Below are positions 1 through 4,946 of a stretch of 10,689 nt of DNA, one piece after another. Position numbers and translations under genes: made by a program. Origin of the DNA: Acetobacteraceae bacterium (GTDB lineage: Bacteria; Pseudomonadota; Alphaproteobacteria; Acetobacterales; Acetobacteraceae); the NCBI GenBank assembly GCA_027340195.1, contig DAHWNE010000295.1, positions 1 through 10,689 on the forward strand, given 5' to 3'. Numbering within the stretch: position 1 is the stretch's first letter; each line of letters opens with the position of its first letter. Below the pieces are notes generated by a model. The model was not told the DNA's origin, did no database searches, and saw only the letters and a list, made by a program, of their open reading frames with translations.

Positions 1-1
1 G

Positions 2-190
2 GCGCTGATCGCCGGCGTGGCGCTGTTCGACCTGTTCGAGGGCGGCAGCCTCGCCGCCGGCGAGCGCTCGCTCGGCGTCGAGGTCACGTTCCAGCCCCGC
101 GAGCGCAGCCTGACCGAGGCGGAGCTGGACGCCGCGGCGGCCAAGGTGGTGGCGGCGGTGGCGAAAGCGACCGGGGGCCGGCTGCGGTAG
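2..190 (+). CDS. pheT: Phenylalanine--tRNA ligase beta subunit, C-terminal end (partial)
   Basis: Only the last 62 codons are present, ending in TAG at 188-190; the 5' part lies outside the window. The reading frame gives a segment beginning ALIAGVALFDLFEGG and ending KVVAAVAKATGGRLR. This is the pattern of the C-terminal anticodon-binding (FDX-ACB, ferredoxin-fold) domain of bacterial PheT: a beta strand with VFDxFEG, then a strand like SLGVEVTFQP, the R-SLTEAELD turn and the final helix. In the PheS2-PheT2 heterotetramer this domain contacts the tRNA-Phe anticodon region. The family assignment is from recognition of these motifs. The gene converges with the oxidoreductase that follows, with only 14 bases between the two stop codons, and no separate terminator is visible in that gap. 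Confidence 0.88.
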   Translation, partial: ALIAGVALFDLFEGGSLAAGERSLGVEVTFQPRERSLTEAELDAAAAKVVAAVAKATGGRLR

Positions 191-204
191 CCGCCGGCGT
201 GCCG

Positions 205-1257
205 CTACCCGGGCAGCGCGGCGCCGAACCCCGCGAACCGGTGCGGCACCGCCTGGATCGCGGCCACCACCGCGCGCCGCGTCGCCGCCGGCGTCGCCGG
301 GGGAAACTCCAGCGCGACCGTGTCCACCAGCCCGCCGAAGCGGCGCGCGATGGCATCCGGCAGGCCGTCGTAATCGGCCCGCGCGCAGAACAGGTCCAGC
401 GTCTCGTCGGAGACCAGCGCCGCCATCTCGGACCATTTGCCCTCGCGCGACAGCGCGTTCAGGCGAACCCCGAGATCGGACAGCCCATGCAGGTCGAACA
501 CGCCGCGATAGGCGGGGGTCGACCCGTAGAATGCCACCCGGTAGCGGATCTTCTCCGCCGCCGCCGCCACCGCGGCGCGGTCCGGCCCGGTGGCGATGAA
601 GCCGCCGCCGGTCACTTCGAACCCCGCGCGCGGCTTGCCGGCTGCCTCCAGCTCCGTGGCGAGCAGCGGTTCCACCACCTGTTCCAGATAGGCGCGGGTG
701 GCGAAGCCGTGCAGGCGGACGCTGTCGGCATGGCGGGCGGCGGCGCGCTGCATCAGCGGCCCCACCGCGGCCAGGGCGATCGGCGGCGGCGCGAAGCCCA
801 GCGGCGGAGGCCGGAACTCCGGCGTCATCAGGGTGAAATTATAGTATTTGCCGCGGTGGTCGAGCGGCCCGCCGGTCTCCCAGCAGCGGAAGATCGCGCG
901 TAGGCTCTCGACATATTCGCCCATCCTCGCGGCCGGGGCGATCCATGGGGTGCTGAACCGCCGCTCGTTATGCGCCTTCACCTGGCTGCCCAGGCCCAGC
1001 ACGAAGCGCCCGCCGGAGTGGCGCGCGAGGTCCCAGGCCTGATTGGCGACGATCATCGGGCTGCGCGGAAAGGCGATGGCGACCGAGGTGGCGAGCTGCA
1101 CCCGCGACGTCGCCAGCGCCGCGAAGGCGAGCGGCGCGAACGGGTCGTGGCGCAGCTCGTTGGCGGTGACGGCGTCGAACCCGTCGGCTTCGGCCGCGCG
1201 GGCGGCCTCCGGGCAGGCACGCCAGTCCTCCACCGGCAGGACCATCGAAACGCGCAT
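205..1257 (-). CDS. Luciferase-like (LLM) F420/flavin-dependent oxidoreductase, TIGR03617-like
   Basis: A 350-residue protein with the (beta/alpha)8 bacterial-luciferase-like fold. Recognisable elements are the N-terminal strand MRVSMVLP, the helix with AARAAEADGFDAVTANE (about residues 18-35), VQLATSVAIAFPRSP (about 52-66), the LGLGSQVKAHNERRF stretch (about 86-100) that contributes to the cofactor/phosphate pocket, and LRAIFRCWETGG (about 119-130). This layout fits the LLM subfamily usually named probable F420-dependent oxidoreductase (TIGR03617). The substrate is unknown, and whether the cofactor is F420 or FMN cannot be read from the sequence. The ATG at 1257 is preceded by GGGAG 8 bases upstream. 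It is the last gene of a leftward cluster, 15 bases after the small exported protein, so co-transcription is likely. Confidence 0.85.
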   Translation of the reverse strand: MRVSMVLPVEDWRACPEAARAAEADGFDAVTANELRHDPFAPLAFAALATSRVQLATSVAIAFPRSPMIVANQAWDLARHSGGRFVLGLGSQVKAHNERRFSTPWIAPAARMGEYVESLRAIFRCWETGGPLDHRGKYYNFTLMTPEFRPPPLGFAPPPIALAAVGPLMQRAAARHADSVRLHGFATRAYLEQVVEPLLATELEAAGKPRAGFEVTGGGFIATGPDRAAVAAAAEKIRYRVAFYGSTPAYRGVFDLHGLSDLGVRLNALSREGKWSEMAALVSDETLDLFCARADYDGLPDAIARRFGGLVDTVALEFPPATPAATRRAVVAAIQAVPHRFAGFGAALPG

Positions 1258-1272
1258 CCTGCGGGCTCCCGG

Positions 1273-1728
1273 TCAGGGTTTGGCTTGGGCGGGGGGGGCG
1301 ACCAGCGGCATGGCCCGGGCGATCAGGCTGCCGGCGGCGGGGAAATCGGCGGCGCGCAGCGCCTGCCGGGCCTGTTCGATCAGGCGGACCGGGGTGGAGG
1401 TATCCAGCTGGCGGGTCTGGTACAGCGGCACCGAGCGCGAGAGCAGGAGTACTTCGGCCTTGCCCAACGCGCGCAGCGCGGGCTTGGCCTGGTGCTGCGC
1501 GGTCTCCTGCGCGGCCAGGGCGAGGAAATCGGCCGCGGTGCTGGGCGTGGCGGGCAGGGTGTCGGCCGGGCTGGCCGTGGTGGCGGCGGCGTTGGCACTG
1601 TTCGGCGCCGGGGCTGCGACCGAGGCTGGCGCGGCCGGCGGCGGGCTGACCGCGCTATTGAAACCTGGCAGCACCGGCGCGGCGGCGACCAGCAGCGGCA
1701 GCGAGGCAAGCAGGGCGAGGCGCGGCAT
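1273..1728 (-). CDS. Small exported Ala/Pro-rich protein of unknown function
   Basis: I do not recognise a named family. The 151-residue product begins with a classic secretion signal: a short positive start (MPR), a hydrophobic core LALLASLPLLVAAA, and small residues suited to signal peptidase I near residue 17. A low-complexity Ala/Pro/Ser/Thr linker follows (about residues 27-65). The C-terminal half (about 66-145) is predicted helical, with two Ala/Leu-rich helix-turn-helix-like units (FLALAAQETAQHQAKPALRA and RLIEQARQALRAADFPAAG) that resemble TPR-style repeats. This suggests a periplasmic protein with a short helical domain. The ATG at 1728 has GGAG about 10 bases upstream, and a possible -10 like TAGACT lies in the 54-base gap behind the methyltransferase stop. 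It lies between the methyltransferase and the LLM oxidoreductase on the same strand. Confidence 0.7.
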   Translation of the reverse strand: MPRLALLASLPLLVAAAPVLPGFNSAVSPPPAAPASVAAPAPNSANAAATTASPADTLPATPSTAADFLALAAQETAQHQAKPALRALGKAEVLLLSRSVPLYQTRQLDTSTPVRLIEQARQALRAADFPAAGSLIARAMPLVAPPAQAKP

Positions 1729-1782
1729 CGAGACAAGGCTCCAAGATGGGAGAAATAGTCTAGCCCGCGCGGTGGCTGGCCG

Positions 1783-2526
1783 CTACCGGGACCCCGGCTT
1801 GTCGGCGATGGTCAGCCATTCGGTGGGCAGCAGGCCGAACCGAACCTCGCGTTCCGGGGTCTCGCGGAAGATGCGCGGGATGAACCCCGCCGCGCGCAGC
1901 CGGTCGGCAAACTCCAGCCCGTACGTCCGCTTGTGGTCGGGGGCGGAGAAATGGGCGGTGCGCCCGATCGGGTCGGTGACGGATGGATTCTCGTAGGTCT
2001 CGGCGCGGGTGCCGTTCTGCGGCACGCTCAAGACCGCGAACCCGCCCGGCTTCAGCACGCGGAACATTTCGCCGATGGCGCGGCGGTCGTCATCGATATG
2101 TTCCAGCACGTGATGGGCCATCACCACGTCGTAGCTGGCGTCCGGAAACGGCAGGGCGGTGATGTCCAGCCGGTGGGTCACGCCCTTCTGGCGCAGATCG
2201 GCGGTCTCGTAGAGCGGGTTGCCGCGCATCTGCCGCAGCAGGAACTTTTCCGGCGCGAAATGCAGGATGCGCTTGCCGGCCAGCCGGTCGCCGCCGCCCT
2301 CGATGCGCCAGAGATGGGTCAGCCGGTGCCGCTCGCGCGATCCGCAATCGAGGCAGCGGGCGTCCCAGCGCGGCGGATGGCCGACCGAGATGAACATGCC
2401 GCGGTAGCCGCAGACCGGGCACTCACGCGGCAAGTGGCGGGCGCGGAACTGGCCGGGGTCCCGCCAGGCGGCGCCGGCCAGGCGGCGAAGGCGGCGCAGC
2501 CGGGTGGAGAAAGATGTGGCGGGCAT
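1783..2526 (-). CDS. Zinc-ribbon class I SAM-dependent methyltransferase
   Basis: A 247-residue protein. From the ATG at 2526, residues 36-61 hold two CxxC pairs (C36/C39 in CPVCG, C58/C61 in CLDCG) typical of a zinc ribbon. A Rossmann-type methyltransferase domain follows: motif I region ILHFAPEKFLL (about 87-97), the acidic TADLRQ-type strand end, YDVVMAHHVLEHIDDD (about 132-147) as motif IV/post-IV, and LKPGGFAVLSVPQ (about 158-170). The LHFAPE variant with VLEHIDDDRRA is known from a bacterial methyltransferase family of unassigned substrate. An upstream in-frame start at 2622 exists, but it would translate through the tRNA-like remnant (giving GSIPAAPTI, a typical tRNA read-through artefact), so I prefer 2526, with a weak GAAG about 6 bases upstream. 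It is probably first in a leftward cluster with the exported protein and the LLM oxidoreductase. Confidence 0.83.
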   Translation of the reverse strand: MPATSFSTRLRRLRRLAGAAWRDPGQFRARHLPRECPVCGYRGMFISVGHPPRWDARCLDCGSRERHRLTHLWRIEGGGDRLAGKRILHFAPEKFLLRQMRGNPLYETADLRQKGVTHRLDITALPFPDASYDVVMAHHVLEHIDDDRRAIGEMFRVLKPGGFAVLSVPQNGTRAETYENPSVTDPIGRTAHFSAPDHKRTYGLEFADRLRAAGFIPRIFRETPEREVRFGLLPTEWLTIADKPGSR

Positions 2527-2540
2527 GGGGCGCTTCGAAT

Positions 2541-2592
2541 GGATGGTGGGTGCGGCAGGGATTGAACCCATGATCCCCGCCAAGTGAAGGCG
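2541..2592 (-). repeat. Decayed duplicate of the tRNA-Val 3' part (candidate att site)
   Basis: These 52 bases match 3831-3882, the 3' end of the intact tRNA-Val gene, at 46 positions by eye. The copy covers the anticodon arm, variable region, T arm, 3' acceptor strand and CCA plus three flanking bases. Similarity stops in the 5' side of the anticodon stem, and nothing like the tRNA 5' half follows: there is no GGGTGCG acceptor strand and no D arm. The T stem is degenerate (A-C mismatch and G-T pairs) and the base after the anticodon is T, so it is not a functional tRNA. A displaced tRNA 3' end at the far side of an element inserted into a tRNA gene would look exactly like this. The alternative is a decayed tandem tRNA copy. 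Confidence 0.75.
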
Positions 2593-2888
2593 GGGCGGGA
2601 GGTTCGTGCCGGTGATCGCCACAACGGGTGATCTCCACGGTGTCAGATCGTAGAGATATCAGCGAATCCTGGGTGTTGACCCTTACTGACCAGCATCACC
2701 CCCTTACAACGGTTTGTGCGCGTCCGGTAGCCCGCTGGTCGTCGCACCGAACCGGAAGCGGATCGGGCTCCGCGACATGGACGCGCCCCGGACATGCGAG
2801 GAAGCCCGCCCCATCCCGGGCGATATCGTGAAGGGCGCGGACCCTGCGCCGGATAGGCGGAACAACCATCGAACCCATCTGGCCGCCC

Positions 2889-2917
2889 TTGATTGTTCCG
2901 GCCGTTGGCCGTACATA
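2889..2917 (+). promoter_or_regulatory. Candidate promoter of the toxin-antitoxin operon
   Basis: A -35-like TTGATT (2889-2894) and a -10-like TACATA (2912-2917) are separated by 17 bases, with the antitoxin ATG 20 bases further on. Hexamer matches are modest (4/6 and 3/6), but the spacing is ideal and the candidate palindromic operator sits inside the spacer, which is the usual arrangement for an autorepressed toxin-antitoxin operon. Confidence 0.35.
2899..2911. promoter_or_regulatory. Palindromic candidate operator for the DUF1778 antitoxin
   Basis: A perfect inverted repeat, CGGCC-GTT-GGCCG, lies 26 bases upstream of the antitoxin start, between the candidate -35 and -10. Ribbon-helix-helix antitoxins of this family normally bind palindromes in their own promoter, alone or with the toxin, so this is the natural operator candidate. 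In GC-rich DNA a 5+5 palindrome can arise by chance, so confidence is moderate. Confidence 0.4.
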
Positions 2918-2936
2918 CCGGGGAAGGAAGGTGACC

Positions 2937-3239
2937 ATGGCCGAACCCGCAACACGATCCTCGCGCGGTCGGGTACGTGGCGAGCGTCTCGAGACGCGCG
3001 TCACGGCCGATCAGAAGAGCCTCGTCGAACGCGCCGCCGCTCTGCAGGGCCGGACGGTGACCGATTTCGTGCTGTCCAGCGTTCAGGAGGCGGCGCGGCG
3101 GGCGATCGAGGAGCATCAGCGTCTCAATCTGTCGCTCCGCGACAGCGAGGCCTTCGTCGCGGCTCTGGTGAACCCACAGCCGGCGAACGATCGGCTGCGC
3201 GAAACGGTGCGGCGCTATCGCCAGGCGACCGGCGTCTGA
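2937..3239 (+). CDS. DUF1778 (TacA-like) ribbon-helix-helix antitoxin
   Basis: A 100-residue protein. Residues about 17-53 (RLETRVTADQKSLVERAAAL and GRTVTDFVLSSVQEAA) form the ribbon-helix-helix DNA-binding unit of the DUF1778 family: a basic beta strand with LETRVT, then two helices. The C-terminal part (about 60-100), with LSLRDSEAFVAALVNPQP and then DRLRETVRRY, matches the toxin-wrapping tail of these antitoxins. Its role is to neutralise the downstream GNAT toxin and to repress the operon. The ATG at 2937 is chosen because a strong GGAAGG ribosome site lies about 6 bases upstream; a TTG at 2889 would add 16 residues outside the family pattern. The stop is 3 bases before the toxin start. 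Its codon and base composition look slightly less GC-extreme than the flanking chromosomal genes, consistent with transfer. Confidence 0.92.
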   Translation: MAEPATRSSRGRVRGERLETRVTADQKSLVERAAALQGRTVTDFVLSSVQEAARRAIEEHQRLNLSLRDSEAFVAALVNPQPANDRLRETVRRYRQATGV

Positions 3240-3242
3240 CTT

Positions 3243-3752
3243 GTGGCGCGGGATGCCGAAGCCCTGCGGGTCGAGGCTCTCGGGGCCCGGCATGATCGGT
3301 CCGGGTTCGAGAGCGGCGTAGCGCCGCTCGACCGATATTTCCGTGTCCAGGCCGGGCAGGATGCCCGGAAGAACATGGCAGCCCCGTTCGTGCTGATCCT
3401 ACCGGACGGCGGGATTGCAGGATTCTACACCCTCTCGGCCACGAGCATGCACCTCGCGGAGTTGCCGGCGCCGGCCGCTCGGAAGCTGCCGCGATATCCG
3501 CTCGTGCCGGCGACCCTGCTCGGTCGCCTCGCCGTCGATCGTCGGCATCGGGGCAAGGGGTACGGGCGCTTCCTGCTCGCCGACGCGCTGTTCCGATCGC
3601 TGCGTAGCGAGATCGCGTCCTATGCCGTGATCGTCGATGCCAAGGACGAGAACGCCCGCCGGTTCTATGAACGCGAGAGCTTTTTGCCGCTTCCCGACCA
3701 GCCGATGAAGCTGTTCCGGCCGATGGCGGACATCGAACGCCTGTTCGCATGA
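3243..3752 (+). CDS. GNAT-family toxin, TacT/AtaT-type aminoacyl-tRNA acetyltransferase
   Basis: A 169-residue GNAT-fold protein immediately after the DUF1778 antitoxin. Seen in order: the early HDRSGFESGVAPLDRYF segment (about 17-33) typical of these toxins, the strand FVLILPDGGIAGFYTLSA (about 49-66), the acetyl-CoA pyrophosphate loop LGRLAVDRRHRGKGYGRFLL (93-112, R-x-x-G-x-G at R103-G108), and a C-terminal NARRFYERESFLPLP, where Tyr142 matches the conserved catalytic/positioning tyrosine of TacT. In the family, such toxins acetylate the free amino group of charged tRNA and halt translation; which tRNA this one targets is unknown. It starts at GTG 3243, 3 bases after the antitoxin stop, without a clear Shine-Dalgarno, which suggests translational coupling. 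The key motifs are intact, so the toxin is probably functional. Confidence 0.92.
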   Translation: MARDAEALRVEALGARHDRSGFESGVAPLDRYFRVQAGQDARKNMAAPFVLILPDGGIAGFYTLSATSMHLAELPAPAARKLPRYPLVPATLLGRLAVDRRHRGKGYGRFLLADALFRSLRSEIASYAVIVDAKDENARRFYERESFLPLPDQPMKLFRPMADIERLFA

Positions 3753-3830
3753 CGGCAAGGGGGCAACGGCCCGGCACCTCCTGGCAGCCCTGCGGGGGCG
3801 AAGCCGAAAGAGACCCGTAACCTGTTGAAA

Positions 3831-3882
3831 GGATGGTGGGTGCGACAGGGATTGAACCTGTGACCCCCGCCGTGTGAAGGCG
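3831..3882 (-). repeat. Right copy of the 52-bp direct repeat (inside tRNA-Val)
   Basis: Matches the left copy at 2541-2592 in 46 of 52 positions by eye. It comprises three bases beyond CCA, the encoded CCA, and the tRNA 3' half through the anticodon loop. The longest identical runs are 14 and 13 bases (3831-3844 and 3846-3858). As the functional copy it keeps a good T stem. Confidence 0.75.
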
Positions 3883-3908
3883 ATGCTCTCCCGCTGAGCT
3901 ACGCACCC
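3834..3908 (-). tRNA. tRNA-Val (anticodon CAC)
   Basis: Read on the minus strand, the 75 bases fold as a complete cloverleaf. The acceptor GGGTGCG pairs with CGCACCC (7 bp). The D stem is GCTC/GAGC, and the anticodon arm TCGCC-TTCACAC-GGCGG gives anticodon CAC (Val, codon GUG). The variable region is GGGTC, and the T arm ACAGG-TTCAATC-CCTGT has a normal T loop. The discriminator is A and the 3' CCA is encoded (3834-3836). No strong T-run terminator is visible on its 3' side. It is divergent from the LysR gene to the right, and its 3' half is duplicated at 2541-2592. Confidence 0.95.
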
Positions 3909-3993
3909 ATCCGAGGCGCGCAGTTAGGCGAAACCCCCCGCCCGCGCAACCCCCGCCCGCGCCGGGCGCGCTGTTGCGCGGCGTGCCGCACCC

Positions 3994-3999
3994 TATATC
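3994..3999 (+). promoter_or_regulatory. Possible -10 element for the lysR gene
   Basis: TATATC stands out in an otherwise extremely GC-rich gap (3909-4027) between the divergent tRNA-Val and the LysR gene, 28 bases before the ATG. No convincing -35 lies at 16-18 bases; a TTGCGC occurs at 14 bases. It is also the region where LysR proteins usually bind to repress themselves, but no clear T-N11-A palindrome is evident. Confidence 0.25.
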
Positions 4000-4027
4000 C
4001 GCGGCTTCGCGAAACCGGACGGGCGGG

Positions 4028-4939
4028 ATGGATCTGATCGAGGCGCTGGGTACCCTGGTGCGGGTGATGGAACTCGGCTCGTTCTCCGCCGTGGCGCGGG
4101 AACGGGGGGCGACGCAGTCGGCGGTCTCGCGCCAGATCACCGCGCTGGAGCGCGAGCTCGGGGTGCGCCTGATCCAGCGTAGCACCCGCCATCTGGCGCT
4201 CACCGAGGACGGCCAGGAAACGCTGACCCATGCCCGTGACGTGCTGGACGCGGTCGCCGCCACCCGCCAGGCCGCGGCCCGGCGCAGCGGCGCGGTCTCC
4301 GGCACGGTGCGGCTGGCCACCCCGGTGCTGGTGGGCCATCTGATGGCCACCAGAATGCCGCTGCTGCTGGCCCGCCATCCGGAACTTTCGCTTGAGCTGG
4401 TGATGGCGCGGGCCGATCATGACATGATCGCCGAGGGGCTCGACCTCTGGTTGCGGCTTGGGGAGAGCACCCACGCCACCGAGGTCACCCGCACCCTGGG
4501 CCGGATCGACCGGTTGGCGCTGGCGTCGCCCGAGTATCTCGCCGCGCGCGGCCATCCGACCCATCCCTCGGACTTGGTCGGCCACGACTGCCTGACCCCG
4601 CCGCAACCCGGCCCGCATCGCGTCTGGCGCTTCCGCGACGCGACGGGCACGGTGGCGGTGACGGTCGGCGGGCGCTTCACCACCGACAACGGCGAGACCA
4701 CGTTGCGTGCCGCGCTCGCCGGCGTGGGCATCGTGCTGACCGCGGAAGTGGTGGCGCGGGCCGACATCGCCGCCGGCCGGCTGGTGCCGGTCCTGCCCGG
4801 GTGGGAGCCGGAGCCGGTGCCCGTCACGCTGGTCTATCCGTCGCGGCGCAACCTGCCGCCGCGGGTGCGCGCGGTGATCGACTTCATCGCCCAGGACATC
4901 CTGCCCCAGGCCGAGGCGCTGGCCGAGGCCCCGGCCTGA
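4028..4939 (+). CDS. LysR-family transcriptional regulator
   Basis: A 303-residue protein of normal LysR length. Residues about 3-60 are the winged helix-turn-helix: LGTLVRVMELGSFSAVARE, then ATQSAVSRQITALERELGVR, and the wing LIQRSTRHLALTEDGQ. A linker helix runs to about 90, followed by the two-lobed effector domain (GTVRLATPVLVGHLMATRM, ELSLELVMARADHDMIAEGL, LASPEYLAARGHPTHPSDL, TTLRAALAGVGIVLTAEVVA). The style fits the CrgA-like branch common in proteobacteria. The ATG at 4028 is preceded by a GGGCGGG purine run and matches the family N-terminus exactly; a longer start at 3974 would run through the promoter region. It converges with the formyltransferase gene (7 bases between stops). Its target genes cannot be deduced: the nearest divergent neighbour is a tRNA, not a metabolic gene. 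Confidence 0.93.
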   Translation: MDLIEALGTLVRVMELGSFSAVARERGATQSAVSRQITALERELGVRLIQRSTRHLALTEDGQETLTHARDVLDAVAATRQAAARRSGAVSGTVRLATPVLVGHLMATRMPLLLARHPELSLELVMARADHDMIAEGLDLWLRLGESTHATEVTRTLGRIDRLALASPEYLAARGHPTHPSDLVGHDCLTPPQPGPHRVWRFRDATGTVAVTVGGRFTTDNGETTLRAALAGVGIVLTAEVVARADIAAGRLVPVLPGWEPEPVPVTLVYPSRRNLPPRVRAVIDFIAQDILPQAEALAEAPA

Positions 4940-4946
4940 GCCTGGG

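Larger units (their letters stand above)
2593..2936. other. Gene-poor stretch left of the antitoxin gene
   Basis: About 340 bases between the tRNA remnant and the antitoxin start. Open frames exist on both strands, but none shows a recognisable domain, a good start with a ribosome site, or a coding pattern better than its shadows. Visible structure: an 11-base near-repeat containing GGTGATC at 2610-2620 and 2626-2636, an inverted partial copy (ATCACCC) near 2695-2701, and a locally AT-richer segment around 2641-2712. These could be recombinase arm sites or residue of a deleted integrase gene, but nothing proves it. The right end (2889-2936) holds the toxin-antitoxin control region. Confidence 0.5.
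2541..3908. mobile_element. Putative minimal tRNA-Val-inserted island carrying a toxin-antitoxin pair
   Basis: The block is bounded on the right by the intact tRNA-Val (3834-3908, minus) and on the left by the partial 3' copy (2541-2592) in the same orientation, 1290 bases apart. That geometry matches integration into the 3' end of a tRNA gene: the tRNA is rebuilt at one junction and the old 3' end is left at the other. The only recognisable cargo is the DUF1778/GNAT toxin-antitoxin pair. No integrase, excisionase or other mobility gene is present, so the element would be non-autonomous or an internally deleted remnant held by the addictive pair. The boundaries are seen; the integration history is inference. 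Confidence 0.5.

Noticed and set aside
190..204. Terminators in the short convergent gaps (190-204, 4940-4946, 7229-7243)
   Set aside because: The gaps are 7-15 bases and no GC-rich stem followed by a T-run is visible in or next to them.
2544..2618. A second functional tRNA-Val
   Set aside because: Only the 3' half is recognisable. The 5' acceptor strand and D arm are absent, and the T stem has mismatches.
2527..2622. In-frame N-terminal extension of the methyltransferase starting at 2622
   Set aside because: The extension translates the tRNA remnant (GSIPAAPTI, a common artefact of reading through a tRNA 3' end), has no ribosome site and adds nothing to the family domain.
2643..3293. A 216-codon minus-strand open frame antisense to the antitoxin
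   Set aside because: No recognisable domain, and it is antisense to a clear DUF1778 gene with a strong ribosome site.
3124..4350. A 408-codon minus-strand open frame across the toxin, tRNA-Val and LysR start
   Set aside because: It runs antisense through three well-supported features and includes the tRNA read-through GSIPVAPTI; it has no domain.
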